Position numbers and translations under genes: made by a program. From Roseovarius sp. (GTDB lineage: Bacteria; Pseudomonadota; Alphaproteobacteria; Rhodobacterales; Rhodobacteraceae), in assembly GCF_027019125.1 (NCBI RefSeq), contig NZ_JALUXE010000034.1, forward strand, positions 248,001 through 312,000: a stretch of 64,000 nucleotides of DNA, written 5' to 3'. Each line of letters opens with the position of its first letter. Position 1 is the first letter of the stretch. Positions 9,708-19,021 of the stretch are shown here, in pieces. The notes under the pieces were generated by a model that made no database searches, had not been told where the DNA came from, and saw nothing but the letters and a program-made list of their open reading frames with translations.

Positions 9708-9778
9708 GGGGGGCGCTGCCCCCCGTCGCCCCAAGGGGCGACTCCCCCCGAGGTATTTGACGGCCAGATGAATGGGAG
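9708..9778 (+). repeat. GGGGC-CT-GCCCC intergenic hairpin repeat, copy 3
   Basis: Two perfect hairpins in series lie between the hydantoinase gene and kbl. The first is GGGGGGC (9708-9714) and GCCCCCC (9718-9724) with loop GCT. The second is GTCGCCCC (9725-9732) and GGGGCGAC (9735-9742). They are followed by CCCCCGAGGTATTTGACGG, the family tail. It may end transcription of the upstream gene or stabilise its 3' end. Confidence 0.75.
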
Positions 9779-9784
9779 GGGACG

Positions 9785-10977
9785 ATGAGCGCGGCGGATC
9801 GGTTTGAGGCGGACATGGCGGGGCGGCTGGAGGAGTTGCGCGCCGAAGGGCTCTACAAGAGCGAGCGGGTGATCGCCTCGATGCAGGCGGGCGAGGTGCG
9901 GCTTGCGGATGGGCGCGCGGTGGTGAACCTCTGTGCGAACAATTATCTTGGGCTGGCGGATAACCCGGAGGTGATCGCGGCGGCGCATGACGCGCTTGAT
10001 CGCTACGGGTTCGGCATGGCCTCGGTGCGGTTCATCTGCGGCACGCAGGAGGAGCACAAGGCGCTGGAGGCGCGGATCGCCGGGTTTCTGGGCAAGGAGG
10101 ATGCGATCCTCTATGCGGCGGCGTTTGATGCCAATGCCGGTTTGTTCGAGACCCTGCTGGGGCCAGAGGATGCGATCATCTCGGACGCGCTGAACCATGC
10201 GAGCATCATCGACGGCGTGCGGCTGTGCAAGGCGGAGCGCTATCGCTATGCCAATCGGGACATGGCCGATCTGGAGCGCTGCCTGAAGGATGCGCAGGGC
10301 GCGCGGCATCGGATGATCGCCACGGATGGCGTGTTCTCGATGGATGGCTATTACGCGCCACTGGACGAAATCTGTGATCTGGCGGAACGGTATGACGCGA
10401 TGGTGATGGTGGATGATTGCCATGCCACCGGGTTTGTCGGACCGACCGGGCGCGGCACGCCAGAGCGGTTTGGGGTCATGGACCGGGTGGATATCCTGAC
10501 CGGCACGCTGGGCAAGGCGCTGGGTGGCGCCTCGGGCGGCTATACGGCGGCAAGCGCGCGGGTGGTGGATTGGCTGCGGCAACGCTCGCGGCCCTATCTG
10601 TTCTCGAACACGCTGGCGCCGGTGATTGCGGGGGCATCGCTCAAGGTCTTTGACATGCTGGAGGACGGCGCGGAACGGCGCGCGCGGCTGTGGGAGAATG
10701 CGCGGCATTTCCGCGAGAAGATGAGCGCGCTTGGGTTCGAGCTTTTGCCCGGAGAACATGCGATCATTCCGGTCATGCTGCGCGATCCGAAACTGGCGCA
10801 GGACATGGCGGCACGGCTGAACGCGCGGGGTGTCTATGTGACCGCCTTCAGTTTTCCGGTTGTCCCCAAGGGGCAGGACCGGATCAGAACGCAGATGAGT
10901 GCCGGGCTGAGCCGCGACATGCTGGACCGGGCGATTGATGCCTTTGGCACCGTGGGCCGCGAACTGGGGGTGATCTG

Positions 10978-10978
<1 letters not shown>
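9785..10978 (+). CDS. kbl: glycine C-acetyltransferase (2-amino-3-ketobutyrate CoA ligase)
   Basis: PLP enzyme that cleaves 2-amino-3-ketobutyrate with CoA to glycine and acetyl-CoA, the second step of threonine degradation. It is 397 residues long, the usual Kbl size. The PLP-lysine motif is [13 protein letters not shown] and the cofactor Asp/His motif is [11 protein letters not shown], both typical of the alpha-oxoamine synthases. GGGAGGGGACG precedes ATG 9785. It overlaps tdh by one base, so the two are translationally coupled. Confidence 0.96.
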
Positions 10979-12012
<1,034 letters not shown>

Positions 12013-12016
12013 GGGA

Positions 12017-12475
12017 TCAGAGCGGCAGCGCCGTGGTTTTGAACACGGTACGCAGGGCAAAGCTCGATTGCATCTTGGCCACGCCGGGCAGCCGGGTGAG
12101 GTATTGCCGGTGGATGCGTGCGAAATCCTCGGTATCCTCGGCCACGACCTTGAGAATGTAATCGGCGGTGCCGGCGGTGAGATGGCATTCGAGCACGTCC
12201 GGCACCCGCGAGACCGCCTTTTCAAAGGCGTCGAGCACCTCGTCGGCCTGCGTGGTCAGGGTGATCTCGACAAAGATCGTGGCGGGAACGCCCATCTTGC
12301 GCGCGTCGAGCAGGGCGACATAGCCCTTGATATAGCCCTCGGATTCGAGGCGCTGCACGCGGCGGTGACAGGCGGAGGCGGAGAGATTGACCTCTTCTGC
12401 AAGGTCGGCATTGGAAATACGGCCACGCCGCTGGAGAACATGAAGCAAGCGACGATCTGTCGGATCGAGGGACAT
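12017..12475 (-). CDS. Lrp/AsnC family regulator, probable alanine dehydrogenase activator
   Basis: A 152-residue feast/famine regulator. It has an N-terminal AsnC-type helix-turn-helix (ADLAEEVNLSASACHRRV) and a C-terminal RAM effector domain. I chose ATG 12475 (MSLDPTDRR) because the only longer option is a TTG without a ribosome site. It is divergent from ald with 139 bp between the starts, the usual arrangement of AldR/BkdR-type regulators that sense an amino acid and control ald. The function is inferred from that context. Its 3' end converges on tdh. Confidence 0.9.
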   Translation of the reverse strand: MSLDPTDRRLLHVLQRRGRISNADLAEEVNLSASACHRRVQRLESEGYIKGYVALLDARKMGVPATIFVEITLTTQADEVLDAFEKAVSRVPDVLECHLTAGTADYILKVVAEDTEDFARIHRQYLTRLPGVAKMQSSFALRTVFKTTALPL

Positions 12476-12519
12476 TCGCGCAAGACCTTTCCAACCAATC
12501 AAACAATTCCCGCAGGATA

Positions 12520-12537
12520 TTCACAGAATACCGTGAA
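12520..12537. promoter_or_regulatory. candidate Lrp/AldR operator between regulator and ald
   Basis: The dyad TTCAC (12520-12524) and GTGAA (12533-12537) with an 8-bp AT-rich spacer lies in the divergent region about 45 bp from the regulator start and 78 bp from the ald start. AT-rich dyads of this length suit Lrp/AsnC octamers. The assignment rests on position and symmetry only. Confidence 0.45.
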
Positions 12538-12614
12538 AAGCGAGCAAATTTTCAATCTCCTTGCGTGCGGTCCGGTGCAGACTCCGCGTCAAATCTCGCA
12601 GGGAGGAGTTTACC

Positions 12615-13727
12615 ATGAGAATCGGCTGTCCGACAGAAATCAAACCGCAGGAATTTCGGGTGGGCATGACGCCCATCGCAGCCAAGGAGGCCGTGGGCCA
12701 TGGCCACGAGGTTCTGATCCAGTCCGGTGCGGGCCTTGGGGCAGGGTTTGACGATGCGGCCTATCAGGCGGCAGGAGCCAAGATCGTCGGCACCGCCGAG
12801 GAGGTCTTTGCGCAGGCCGACATGGTGGTGAAGGTCAAGGAACCGCAGGCCGTCGAGCGCAAGATGCTGCGCGAGGGGCAGGTTCTGTTCACCTATCTGC
12901 ACCTGGCGCCGGACCCGGAGCAGACCAAGGATCTGTTGGCCTCTGGGGCCACCTGCATTGCCTATGAGACGGTGACGGATCGCTCGGGCGGCCTGCCCCT
13001 GCTCGCGCCGATGTCTGAAGTTGCCGGACGTCTGGCACCGCAGGTTGGTGCCTGGACGTTGCAAAAGGCCAATGGCGGGCGCGGCGTGCTGATGGGTGGC
13101 GTGCCCGGTGTGGGCCCGGCGCGGGTGATCGTGATCGGCGGCGGTGTCGTGGGCACCCATGCGGCCAAGATCGCGGCCGGCATGGGCGCGGATGTGACGG
13201 TGCTCGACCGCTCGCTGCCGCGTCTGCGCTATCTCGATGACGTGTTTGGCGGCACGTTCAAGACCGGCTATTCCTCGGCCGGGTTGCTGGAAGAGTTGCT
13301 GCCACTGGCGGATATGGTGATTGGTGCGGTGCTGATCCCCGGTGCGGCCGCCCCCAAGCTGGTGCGCCGCGACCAGTTCGGAATGATGAAGCCGGGTTCG
13401 GTGCTGGTGGATGTGGCGATCGACCAGGGCGGTTGCTTTGAGACCTCGCGCGCCACAACGCATCAGGACCCCATCTATGAGGTCGACGGGATCATGCATT
13501 ACTGCGTGGCCAACATGCCGGGGGCGGTTGCGCGCACCTCGACCCTGGCGCTGGGCAATGCCACGATGCCCTTCATGCTGGCGTTGGCCGACAAGGGCTG
13601 GAAGCAGGCCTGTGCCGATGATGCCCATCTGCTGAACGGGCTGAATGTGCATGCGGGCCAACTGACCTATGCCGCCGTTGGCGAGGCGCTGGGTATGGCG
13701 ACGGTCGACCCCAAATCGCTGGTTTAA
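12615..13727 (+). CDS. ald: alanine dehydrogenase
   Basis: NAD-dependent reversible oxidative deamination of L-alanine to pyruvate and ammonia in the cytoplasm. The product has 370 residues. It begins MRIGCPTEIKPQEFRVGMTP, the conserved Ald N-terminus, and has the Rossmann loop VIGGGVVGTHAA near residue 175. GGGAGGAG lies 6 bp before ATG 12615, which rules out the longer open frame from 12561. A terminator follows at 13735. Confidence 0.97.
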   Translation: MRIGCPTEIKPQEFRVGMTPIAAKEAVGHGHEVLIQSGAGLGAGFDDAAYQAAGAKIVGTAEEVFAQADMVVKVKEPQAVERKMLREGQVLFTYLHLAPDPEQTKDLLASGATCIAYETVTDRSGGLPLLAPMSEVAGRLAPQVGAWTLQKANGGRGVLMGGVPGVGPARVIVIGGGVVGTHAAKIAAGMGADVTVLDRSLPRLRYLDDVFGGTFKTGYSSAGLLEELLPLADMVIGAVLIPGAAAPKLVRRDQFGMMKPGSVLVDVAIDQGGCFETSRATTHQDPIYEVDGIMHYCVANMPGAVARTSTLALGNATMPFMLALADKGWKQACADDAHLLNGLNVHAGQLTYAAVGEALGMATVDPKSLV

Positions 13728-13734
13728 CGAATTG

Positions 13735-13767
13735 CGCCCCCGGTCTGGACGGTCCGGGGGCGTTTTC
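13735..13767 (+). terminator. Rho-independent terminator after ald
   Basis: The stem CGCCCCCGG (13735-13743) and CCGGGGGCG (13754-13762) with a 10-base loop is followed by TTTTC, eight bases after the ald stop codon. This is one of the few canonical intrinsic terminators in the window. Confidence 0.85.
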
Positions 13768-13849
13768 TGACAAGACGGCGTCGCAAATGATGCTGGACCG
13801 CCCGCGCCCTCTCGACTAGCGTCGGGGAAAACGCCAACAGGGGGCGGCC

Positions 13850-14896
13850 ATGGCCATGTTCATCCTGCGCCGCGTCGGGATTATGATCCTGACGGCGCTC
13901 TGCCTGACGTTTATCGTCTTTTTCCTGACGAACCTGTATCCCAATCTGGAAAAGCTGGCCAAGACCCAAGGCGATTTCCGAATGAGCGACGAGGAAGTGG
14001 CGAGCTACCTCGGGCGCAATGGCTATCTGCAACCGATGCCGGTGAAATACGGGCAATGGTTGGGTGTGGTGCCGGGTTTCGTGATCGACGACCGTGACGG
14101 GGTGACGCGCGGCCAGTGTATTCCGCCCGACACCGACCCCAAGGACGCGCCCCGGTTCTGCGGCATCCTGCAAGGCGACTGGGGCTATTCCACCGTGTTC
14201 CGCGAGGATGTGGGCAAGATCCTGAGCGACAAGCTGGTGCTGACCGGCAGGCTCATGTTCTGGGTGATGGTGCTGATGGTGCCATCGGCACTGATCCTCG
14301 GGATCCTGGCAGGGATGCGTGAGGGGTCGCGCACCGACCGCACGCTCTCGACCTTTGCCATCACCACCACGGCCACGCCGGAATATGTCTCGGGCGTGCT
14401 GTTCATCGCGGTGTTTGCCAGCACGGCCGTGGGCCTCAAATGGTTCAAGGGCACGGCAACGGCGGCGATGGATGCCCCGGATTTCGAGAATTTCTTTCTG
14501 CCGGTGCTGACCATCGCCCTCTATGGCATGGGCTATATCGCGCGAATGACGCGGGCCAGCATGGCCGAGGTGATGACCGCGCAATATATCCGCACCGCGC
14601 GGCTGAAGGGTGTGAGTTTCTCGAATATCGTGATGAAACACGCGCTGCGCAACGCGCTGATTGCACCCTTTACCGTGATCATGCTGCAATTTCCGTGGCT
14701 TTTGAACGGGGTGGTGATCGTCGAGACCCTGTTCAACTACAAGGGCTTTGGCTGGACGCTGGTGCAGGCGGCGGGCAACAACGACATCGAGTTGCTCTTG
14801 GGCGTTTCGGTGATCTCGGTGATCGTGGTTCTGGTGACGCAGCTGATTTCGGACATCGGCTATGTCTTTCTCAATCCGCGCATCAGCGTGCGCTAA
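13850..14896 (+). CDS. ABC transporter permease, dipeptide/oligopeptide type (DppB-like)
   Basis: Inner-membrane permease of 348 residues. An N-terminal segment (MFILRRVGIMILTALCLTFI) is followed by an unusually long periplasmic loop and then the BPD_transp_1 domain, with the EAA-type region near ARLKGVSFSNIVMKHALRNA. It is the first gene of a permease-permease-ATPase operon running to 18241. No solute-binding gene is adjacent. Substrate is inferred as peptide-like from family only. Confidence 0.88.
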   Translation: MAMFILRRVGIMILTALCLTFIVFFLTNLYPNLEKLAKTQGDFRMSDEEVASYLGRNGYLQPMPVKYGQWLGVVPGFVIDDRDGVTRGQCIPPDTDPKDAPRFCGILQGDWGYSTVFREDVGKILSDKLVLTGRLMFWVMVLMVPSALILGILAGMREGSRTDRTLSTFAITTTATPEYVSGVLFIAVFASTAVGLKWFKGTATAAMDAPDFENFFLPVLTIALYGMGYIARMTRASMAEVMTAQYIRTARLKGVSFSNIVMKHALRNALIAPFTVIMLQFPWLLNGVVIVETLFNYKGFGWTLVQAAGNNDIELLLGVSVISVIVVLVTQLISDIGYVFLNPRISVR

Positions 14897-14911
14897 GGGG
14901 GTATCGAGGCC

Positions 14912-16096
14912 ATGGAACCACTGAGCTGGAGCGAGATTGCCCTGCGGATGCTGGGGCTGTTCCTGCCGGTCTGGATCGCGCTGATCGTGACCTTTGCGGT
15001 GTCGATTGCGTTCAAGCGGCGTCTGGGCCTCTATGGCAAGCTGTTTGACAGCCCCATCGGGATGATCGGCTTTGCCATGGTGATGTTCTGGGTGTTCACC
15101 GGCATCTTTGGCGGGGCGTTCGACATGATCGTGACGCATGATGTGCTGTCGCAATCGGCCTCGATGAAGAACAAGGGGCCGGGCACGCCCTTTACGCAGT
15201 TGATGGGCACGCCCGATCCCGGGGCCTATCCCTATTACCTGTTGGGCGGGGACAACCTGGGCCGGGATGTGTTCAGCCGGATGGTGGCGGGCGCATGGGA
15301 AGTGATCAAGATCGCGCCCTTTGCCAGCATGTTCTCGTTCATGGTGGGGATCACGCTGGGCCTGCCTGCGGGCTATTATGGCGGGCGGCTGGATACGCTC
15401 TTGTCCTTCATGGCCAATCTCATCCTTGCCTTTCCGGTGATCCTGCTCTTTTACCTGCTGGTCACACCGGAAATCGTGCAGACGGGAATTCCGGTCTATA
15501 TGGCGGCGGTGCTCTTTCTCTTTCCCATCGTGTTCCTGCTGCTGTTGTGGAACTCGCGCTATCACACGCAGCCCTCGCGGCGGAATGTCTATGTCGGGAT
15601 CACGCTGGTGATCGGGCTCTGGCTCTATCTGGGGATTGCCTGGAATGCCGATCCTCTGGGGCTGGTCAGCTTTCCGCCCAACCTCCTGGTGGTGTTCGTG
15701 GCGGTTGTGTTCGTCAATTCGCCGACGGTGTTTCGCATCGTGCGCGGGCTGACCATGGATATCAAGACGCGCGATTACGTTGCCGCCGCGCAGACGCGGG
15801 GCGAGCGGCCCTGGTACATCATGCTGTGGGAAATCCTGCCCAATGCGCGCGGGCCGCTCTTGGTCGATTTCTGCCTGCGCATTGGCTATACGACGATCCT
15901 TTTGGGCACGCTCGGGTTCTTTGGTCTGGGCCTCAGCCCCGAGAGCCCGGATTGGGGCAGCACGATCAATGACGGGCGCAAATTGCTGACGATGTACCTG
16001 CATCCCGCACTTCCGCCTGCCTTTGCGCTCTTGTCGCTGGTGCTGGGGCTCAACCTCTTGGCCGATGGCCTGCGCGAGGAAAGCCTGCGGGATTGA
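14912..16096 (+). CDS. ABC transporter permease, dipeptide/oligopeptide type (DppC-like)
   Basis: Second permease of the operon, 394 residues, 15 bp after the first. It has an N-terminal membrane segment, a periplasmic loop containing GGDNLGRDVFSRM (the DppC/OppC signature) and the permease domain with RGLTMDIKTRDYVAAAQTRG as the ATPase contact loop. It is longer than a typical DppC (about 300) because of extra membrane segments around residues 185-270. Confidence 0.88.
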   Translation: MEPLSWSEIALRMLGLFLPVWIALIVTFAVSIAFKRRLGLYGKLFDSPIGMIGFAMVMFWVFTGIFGGAFDMIVTHDVLSQSASMKNKGPGTPFTQLMGTPDPGAYPYYLLGGDNLGRDVFSRMVAGAWEVIKIAPFASMFSFMVGITLGLPAGYYGGRLDTLLSFMANLILAFPVILLFYLLVTPEIVQTGIPVYMAAVLFLFPIVFLLLLWNSRYHTQPSRRNVYVGITLVIGLWLYLGIAWNADPLGLVSFPPNLLVVFVAVVFVNSPTVFRIVRGLTMDIKTRDYVAAAQTRGERPWYIMLWEILPNARGPLLVDFCLRIGYTTILLGTLGFFGLGLSPESPDWGSTINDGRKLLTMYLHPALPPAFALLSLVLGLNLLADGLREESLRD

Positions 16097-16153
16097 GGCA
16101 TTGGACGAACGCTGAAAGAGGGCGGCAGCGCCCCGGTGAATAGGGAGATGGAC

Positions 16154-18241
16154 ATGGCCAAGCTGGACTATGACGGGCCGATCCTGGAGATCGAGAACCT
16201 GTCGATTTCCTTTTTCACCCGGCTGCGCGAGATTCCGGCGGTGATGGATTTCTCCGTGACGGTGCAACCCGGCGAGGCGGTGGGGCTGGTGGGGGAATCC
16301 GGCTGCGGCAAATCCACGGTGGCGCTGGGGGTGATGCAGGATCTGGGCGTGAACGGGCGCATCGTGGGCGGGTCCGTGCGATTCAAGGGCCGCGATCTGG
16401 GACAGATGAGCGCCGCCGAGTTGCGCGACATTCGCGGCAACGAGATCGCGATGATCTATCAGGAGCCGATGGCAAGCCTGAACCCGGCCATGCGGATCGG
16501 CAAGCAACTGATCGAAGTGCCGATGATCCACGAGGGCATTTCCGAGTCTGAGGCCTGGGCGCGGGCGCTCGAGGTGGTGCGCGATGTGAAGCTGCCGGAT
16601 CCCGAGCGGATCATGCGCAGCTATCCGCATCAGTTGAGCGGTGGGCAGCAGCAGCGGATCGTGATCGCCATGGCCTTGATGTCTAAGCCGTCGCTGCTGA
16701 TCTTGGATGAACCGACGACCGCGCTTGACGTGACGGTCGAGGCAGCGGTGGTGGAACTGGTCAAGGACCTGGGCAAGAAGTATGGCACCTCCATGCTCTT
16801 CATCAGTCACAATCTTGGGCTGGTGCTTGAGACCTGCGACCGCATTTGCGTGATGTATTCCGGTGAAGCGGTCGAGACCGGCAGCATCAAGGATGTGTTC
16901 GACAAGATGCAGCATCCCTATACACAGGCTCTGTTTCGGTCGATCCCCCTGCCCGGCGCGGATAAGAACACGCGGCCGTTGAAGGCCATTCCCGGTAATT
17001 TCCCCCTGCCGCATGAACGCCCGGAGGGCTGTAATTTCGGGCCGCGCTGCGACTATTTTCAGGCCGGTCTATGCGATGTGGGCGATATTCCCATGGCGGG
17101 GGTCAAGGGCGATGATCGGCATTTCACCCGCTGCCTGCGGTTTGCCGAGATCGACTGGAACGCGCCGATCGAGGCCATGACGCAGCACGCGTCGGCAGCA
17201 CCGGGCAACGTCGTGCTCAAGATGGAGAACCTCAAGAAGTATTACGAGGTTGCGGCCAACGCGCTCTTTGGCGGGAGCAGCGGCAAGAAGGTCGTCAAGG
17301 CCAACGAGACCCTGAGTTTCGAGGCGCGCGAGAGCGAGACATTGGCAATCGTGGGCGAGTCGGGCTGTGGCAAATCCACCTTTGCCAAGGTGTTGATGGG
17401 GCTCGAGACCGCGACCGAGGGGCAGATCCTGCTGGACAATCGCAGTATCGAGCAGGTGCCCATCGAGACGCGAGACACGCAGACCGTGGCCGATGTGCAG
17501 ATGGTGTTCCAGAACCCGTTCGATACGCTCAACCCGTCGATGACCGTGGGGCGCCAGATCATCCGCGCGCTGGAGGTGTTCGGCATCGGGGACTCGGATC
17601 AGGCGCGGCGGGACGAGATGCTGCGCCTCCTCGATCTGGTCAAGCTGCCGCGCGAGTTCGCCGAACGGATGCCCCGGCAACTCTCGGGTGGGCAGAAGCA
17701 GCGGGTGGGCATCGCCCGCGCCTTTGCCGGCGGCGCACGGATCGTGGTGGCGGACGAGCCGGTCTCGGCGCTGGATGTGAGCGTGCAGGCGGCGGTGACG
17801 GATCTCTTGATGGAGATTCAGCGCAAGCAGAAGACGACATTGCTGTTCATTTCCCATGACCTCAGCATCGTGCGCTACCTGAGCGACCGGGTGATGGTCA
17901 TGTATCTGGGTCATGTGGTGGAACTGGGCACCACAGATCAGGTGTTCTCGCCCCCCTATCACCCCTATACCGAGGCGCTGCTCTCGGCCGTGCCGATTGC
18001 CGATACGCGGATCACCAAGAAGCATATCGTGCTTGAGGGCGATGTGCCCTCGGCGATGAACCCGCCGCCCGGCTGCCCGTTCCAGACGCGGTGCCGGTGG
18101 AAAGCGCAGGTGCCGGGGAACCTGTGTGACCGTGAGGTGCCGCCCGTGCGCGAACTGGTGCCGGGGCATCAGGTGAAATGCCACCTGTCGCAAGAGATGT
18201 TCGACCAGATGGAACCGGTGATCACGGTTGCGGCGGAATAG
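16154..18241 (+). CDS. ABC transporter ATP-binding protein with two fused ATPase domains (DppD-DppF type)
   Basis: A 695-residue fusion of two peptide-type ATPases. Domain 1 has Walker A GESGCGKSTVALG, signature LSGGQQQR and Walker B LLILDEP. Domain 2 has GESGCGKSTFAKV, LSGGQKQRVGIARAF and VVADEPVSALDVS. Each domain is followed by the oligopeptide-transporter C-terminal cysteine region (GCNFGPRCDYF; GCPFQTRCRW). AGGGAG sits 6 bp before ATG 16154, so this start is preferred over 16136 or 16148. Confidence 0.93.
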   Translation: MAKLDYDGPILEIENLSISFFTRLREIPAVMDFSVTVQPGEAVGLVGESGCGKSTVALGVMQDLGVNGRIVGGSVRFKGRDLGQMSAAELRDIRGNEIAMIYQEPMASLNPAMRIGKQLIEVPMIHEGISESEAWARALEVVRDVKLPDPERIMRSYPHQLSGGQQQRIVIAMALMSKPSLLILDEPTTALDVTVEAAVVELVKDLGKKYGTSMLFISHNLGLVLETCDRICVMYSGEAVETGSIKDVFDKMQHPYTQALFRSIPLPGADKNTRPLKAIPGNFPLPHERPEGCNFGPRCDYFQAGLCDVGDIPMAGVKGDDRHFTRCLRFAEIDWNAPIEAMTQHASAAPGNVVLKMENLKKYYEVAANALFGGSSGKKVVKANETLSFEARESETLAIVGESGCGKSTFAKVLMGLETATEGQILLDNRSIEQVPIETRDTQTVADVQMVFQNPFDTLNPSMTVGRQIIRALEVFGIGDSDQARRDEMLRLLDLVKLPREFAERMPRQLSGGQKQRVGIARAFAGGARIVVADEPVSALDVSVQAAVTDLLMEIQRKQKTTLLFISHDLSIVRYLSDRVMVMYLGHVVELGTTDQVFSPPYHPYTEALLSAVPIADTRITKKHIVLEGDVPSAMNPPPGCPFQTRCRWKAQVPGNLCDREVPPVRELVPGHQVKCHLSQEMFDQMEPVITVAAE

Positions 18242-18264
18242 GGTCTGCACGCCAGCTAGAGCGT
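18241..18264. repeat. 24-bp direct repeat, left copy
   Basis: This 24-mer, beginning GGGTCTGCACGCC and ending AGCTAGAGCGT, matches 18998-19021 at 23 of 24 positions. It starts on the last base of the ABC ATPase stop codon. The two copies bracket the toxin-antitoxin pair and the adjoining palindromic element. Confidence 0.9.
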
Positions 18265-18383
18265 GCTGCGTCTGATCCGGTTCACATCACCCCGGCCTGC
18301 GAGCCGGGGCCTTTACTCTGCCTCGGCGAGGTCCCGGATCAAGTCCGGGACGGGTGCTTTGGATTGAGTGCAACGCGCCCTAG
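18256..18383. repeat. palindromic REP/MITE-like element
   Basis: The element starts CTAGAGCGTGCTGC and ends GCAACGCGCCCTAG, imperfect inverted ends whose mismatches are mostly transitions. Inside are two strong hairpins, CCCCGGC (18290-18296) with GCCGGGG (18303-18309), and GTCCCGGA (18331-18338) with TCCGGGAC (18344-18351). The right end overlaps the stop codon of the ccdB-like gene. It may serve as a terminator for both flanking genes. Confidence 0.65.
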
Positions 18384-18676
18384 AACCCCGAGAAAACCAT
18401 GTCGAGCGCGCCGCGAATTTCATAGTCGCGGTCCCGGAGATCAGCGATAGCCGGGCCCGTGAGCACAGCCGATCTGACAGCCGCCATTTCCGCGACATGC
18501 AGGACATATGCCGCGCCGTCGAGGTCAAATATCGGCTCAAGACGGGTCAAAGGCGGTGGCCCGCTCTTTAACGGCACCAGAGGGGCGACGATCCGTGTCC
18601 CGATGTCGATCAGGTCGGTCTGCACATCGAGAACAAGCGACTTGTTCGGCAGGCGGTAAACGTGGAACTGCGCCAT
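18380..18676 (-). CDS. ccdB: CcdB-like toxin
   Basis: A 98-residue protein with the CcdB fold pattern, starting MAQFHVYRLPNKSLVLDVQT and containing IVAPLVPL and ALDMVFSGF at the end. CcdB poisons DNA gyrase at GyrA. In F-plasmid CcdB the C-terminal Trp99-Gly-Ile is needed for poisoning; here the aligned end reads Ser96-Gly-Phe, so the tryptophan is missing and gyrase activity is uncertain. It overlaps the antitoxin by one base (ATGA) and is the second gene of the pair. Confidence 0.85.
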   Translation of the reverse strand: MAQFHVYRLPNKSLVLDVQTDLIDIGTRIVAPLVPLKSGPPPLTRLEPIFDLDGAAYVLHVAEMAAVRSAVLTGPAIADLRDRDYEIRGALDMVFSGF

Positions 18677-18921
18677 CAGTCGGTCTTGAGGACCTGGTAT
18701 TCGGAAAGAGGCAGGGCATTGCCCGCGCTCCAGATGCGGCGGGCCTCGATCGCCTCGGCATTCTCTTCGGTCCAAGCGCGCGCCTGTTCTGTCCGCACGG
18801 CGCGGGCCAAGGCCGCTTCGCTGATGGATGACACATTCAGGTTCAACGCGCGCGCCTCGGACAAGAGACCGGCGTCAACGGTGATATTGGTGCGTTGCTT
18901 TTCCCGAGCGGATCGCGGCAT
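18676..18921 (-). CDS. ccdA: CcdA-like antitoxin
   Basis: An 81-residue antitoxin. The N-terminal ribbon-helix-helix half (KQRTNITVDAGLLSEARALN) matches CcdA, and the C-terminal half, with RAWTEENAEAIEA, is the toxin-wrapping tail. GGAGG lies 7 bp before ATG 18921. It precedes ccdB and overlaps it by one base, the usual translationally coupled order. CcdA-CcdB complexes normally repress their own promoter; the region upstream is only about 90 bp. Confidence 0.88.
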   Translation of the reverse strand: MPRSAREKQRTNITVDAGLLSEARALNLNVSSISEAALARAVRTEQARAWTEENAEAIEARRIWSAGNALPLSEYQVLKTD

Positions 18922-18997
18922 GTCACAACCTCCGTTGCTATGCACGGATATACACATCTTGAGTGTGTCATTCAACGCACAAGGCCGCGACGGAGGA

Positions 18998-19021
18998 GGG
19001 TCTGCGCGCCAGCTAGAGCGT
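18998..19021. repeat. 24-bp direct repeat, right copy
   Basis: This matches 18241-18264 with a single A-to-G difference. It contains the stop codon and last codons of the minus-strand MFS gene (19013 onward), so the right copy is probably the original sequence and the left copy the duplicate. Confidence 0.9.

Noticed and set aside
13724..17014. 1096-codon minus-strand frame opposite the peptide ABC operon
   Set aside because: Antisense to two permeases and an ATPase with intact motifs; composition is His/Gln/Arg-rich without any domain.
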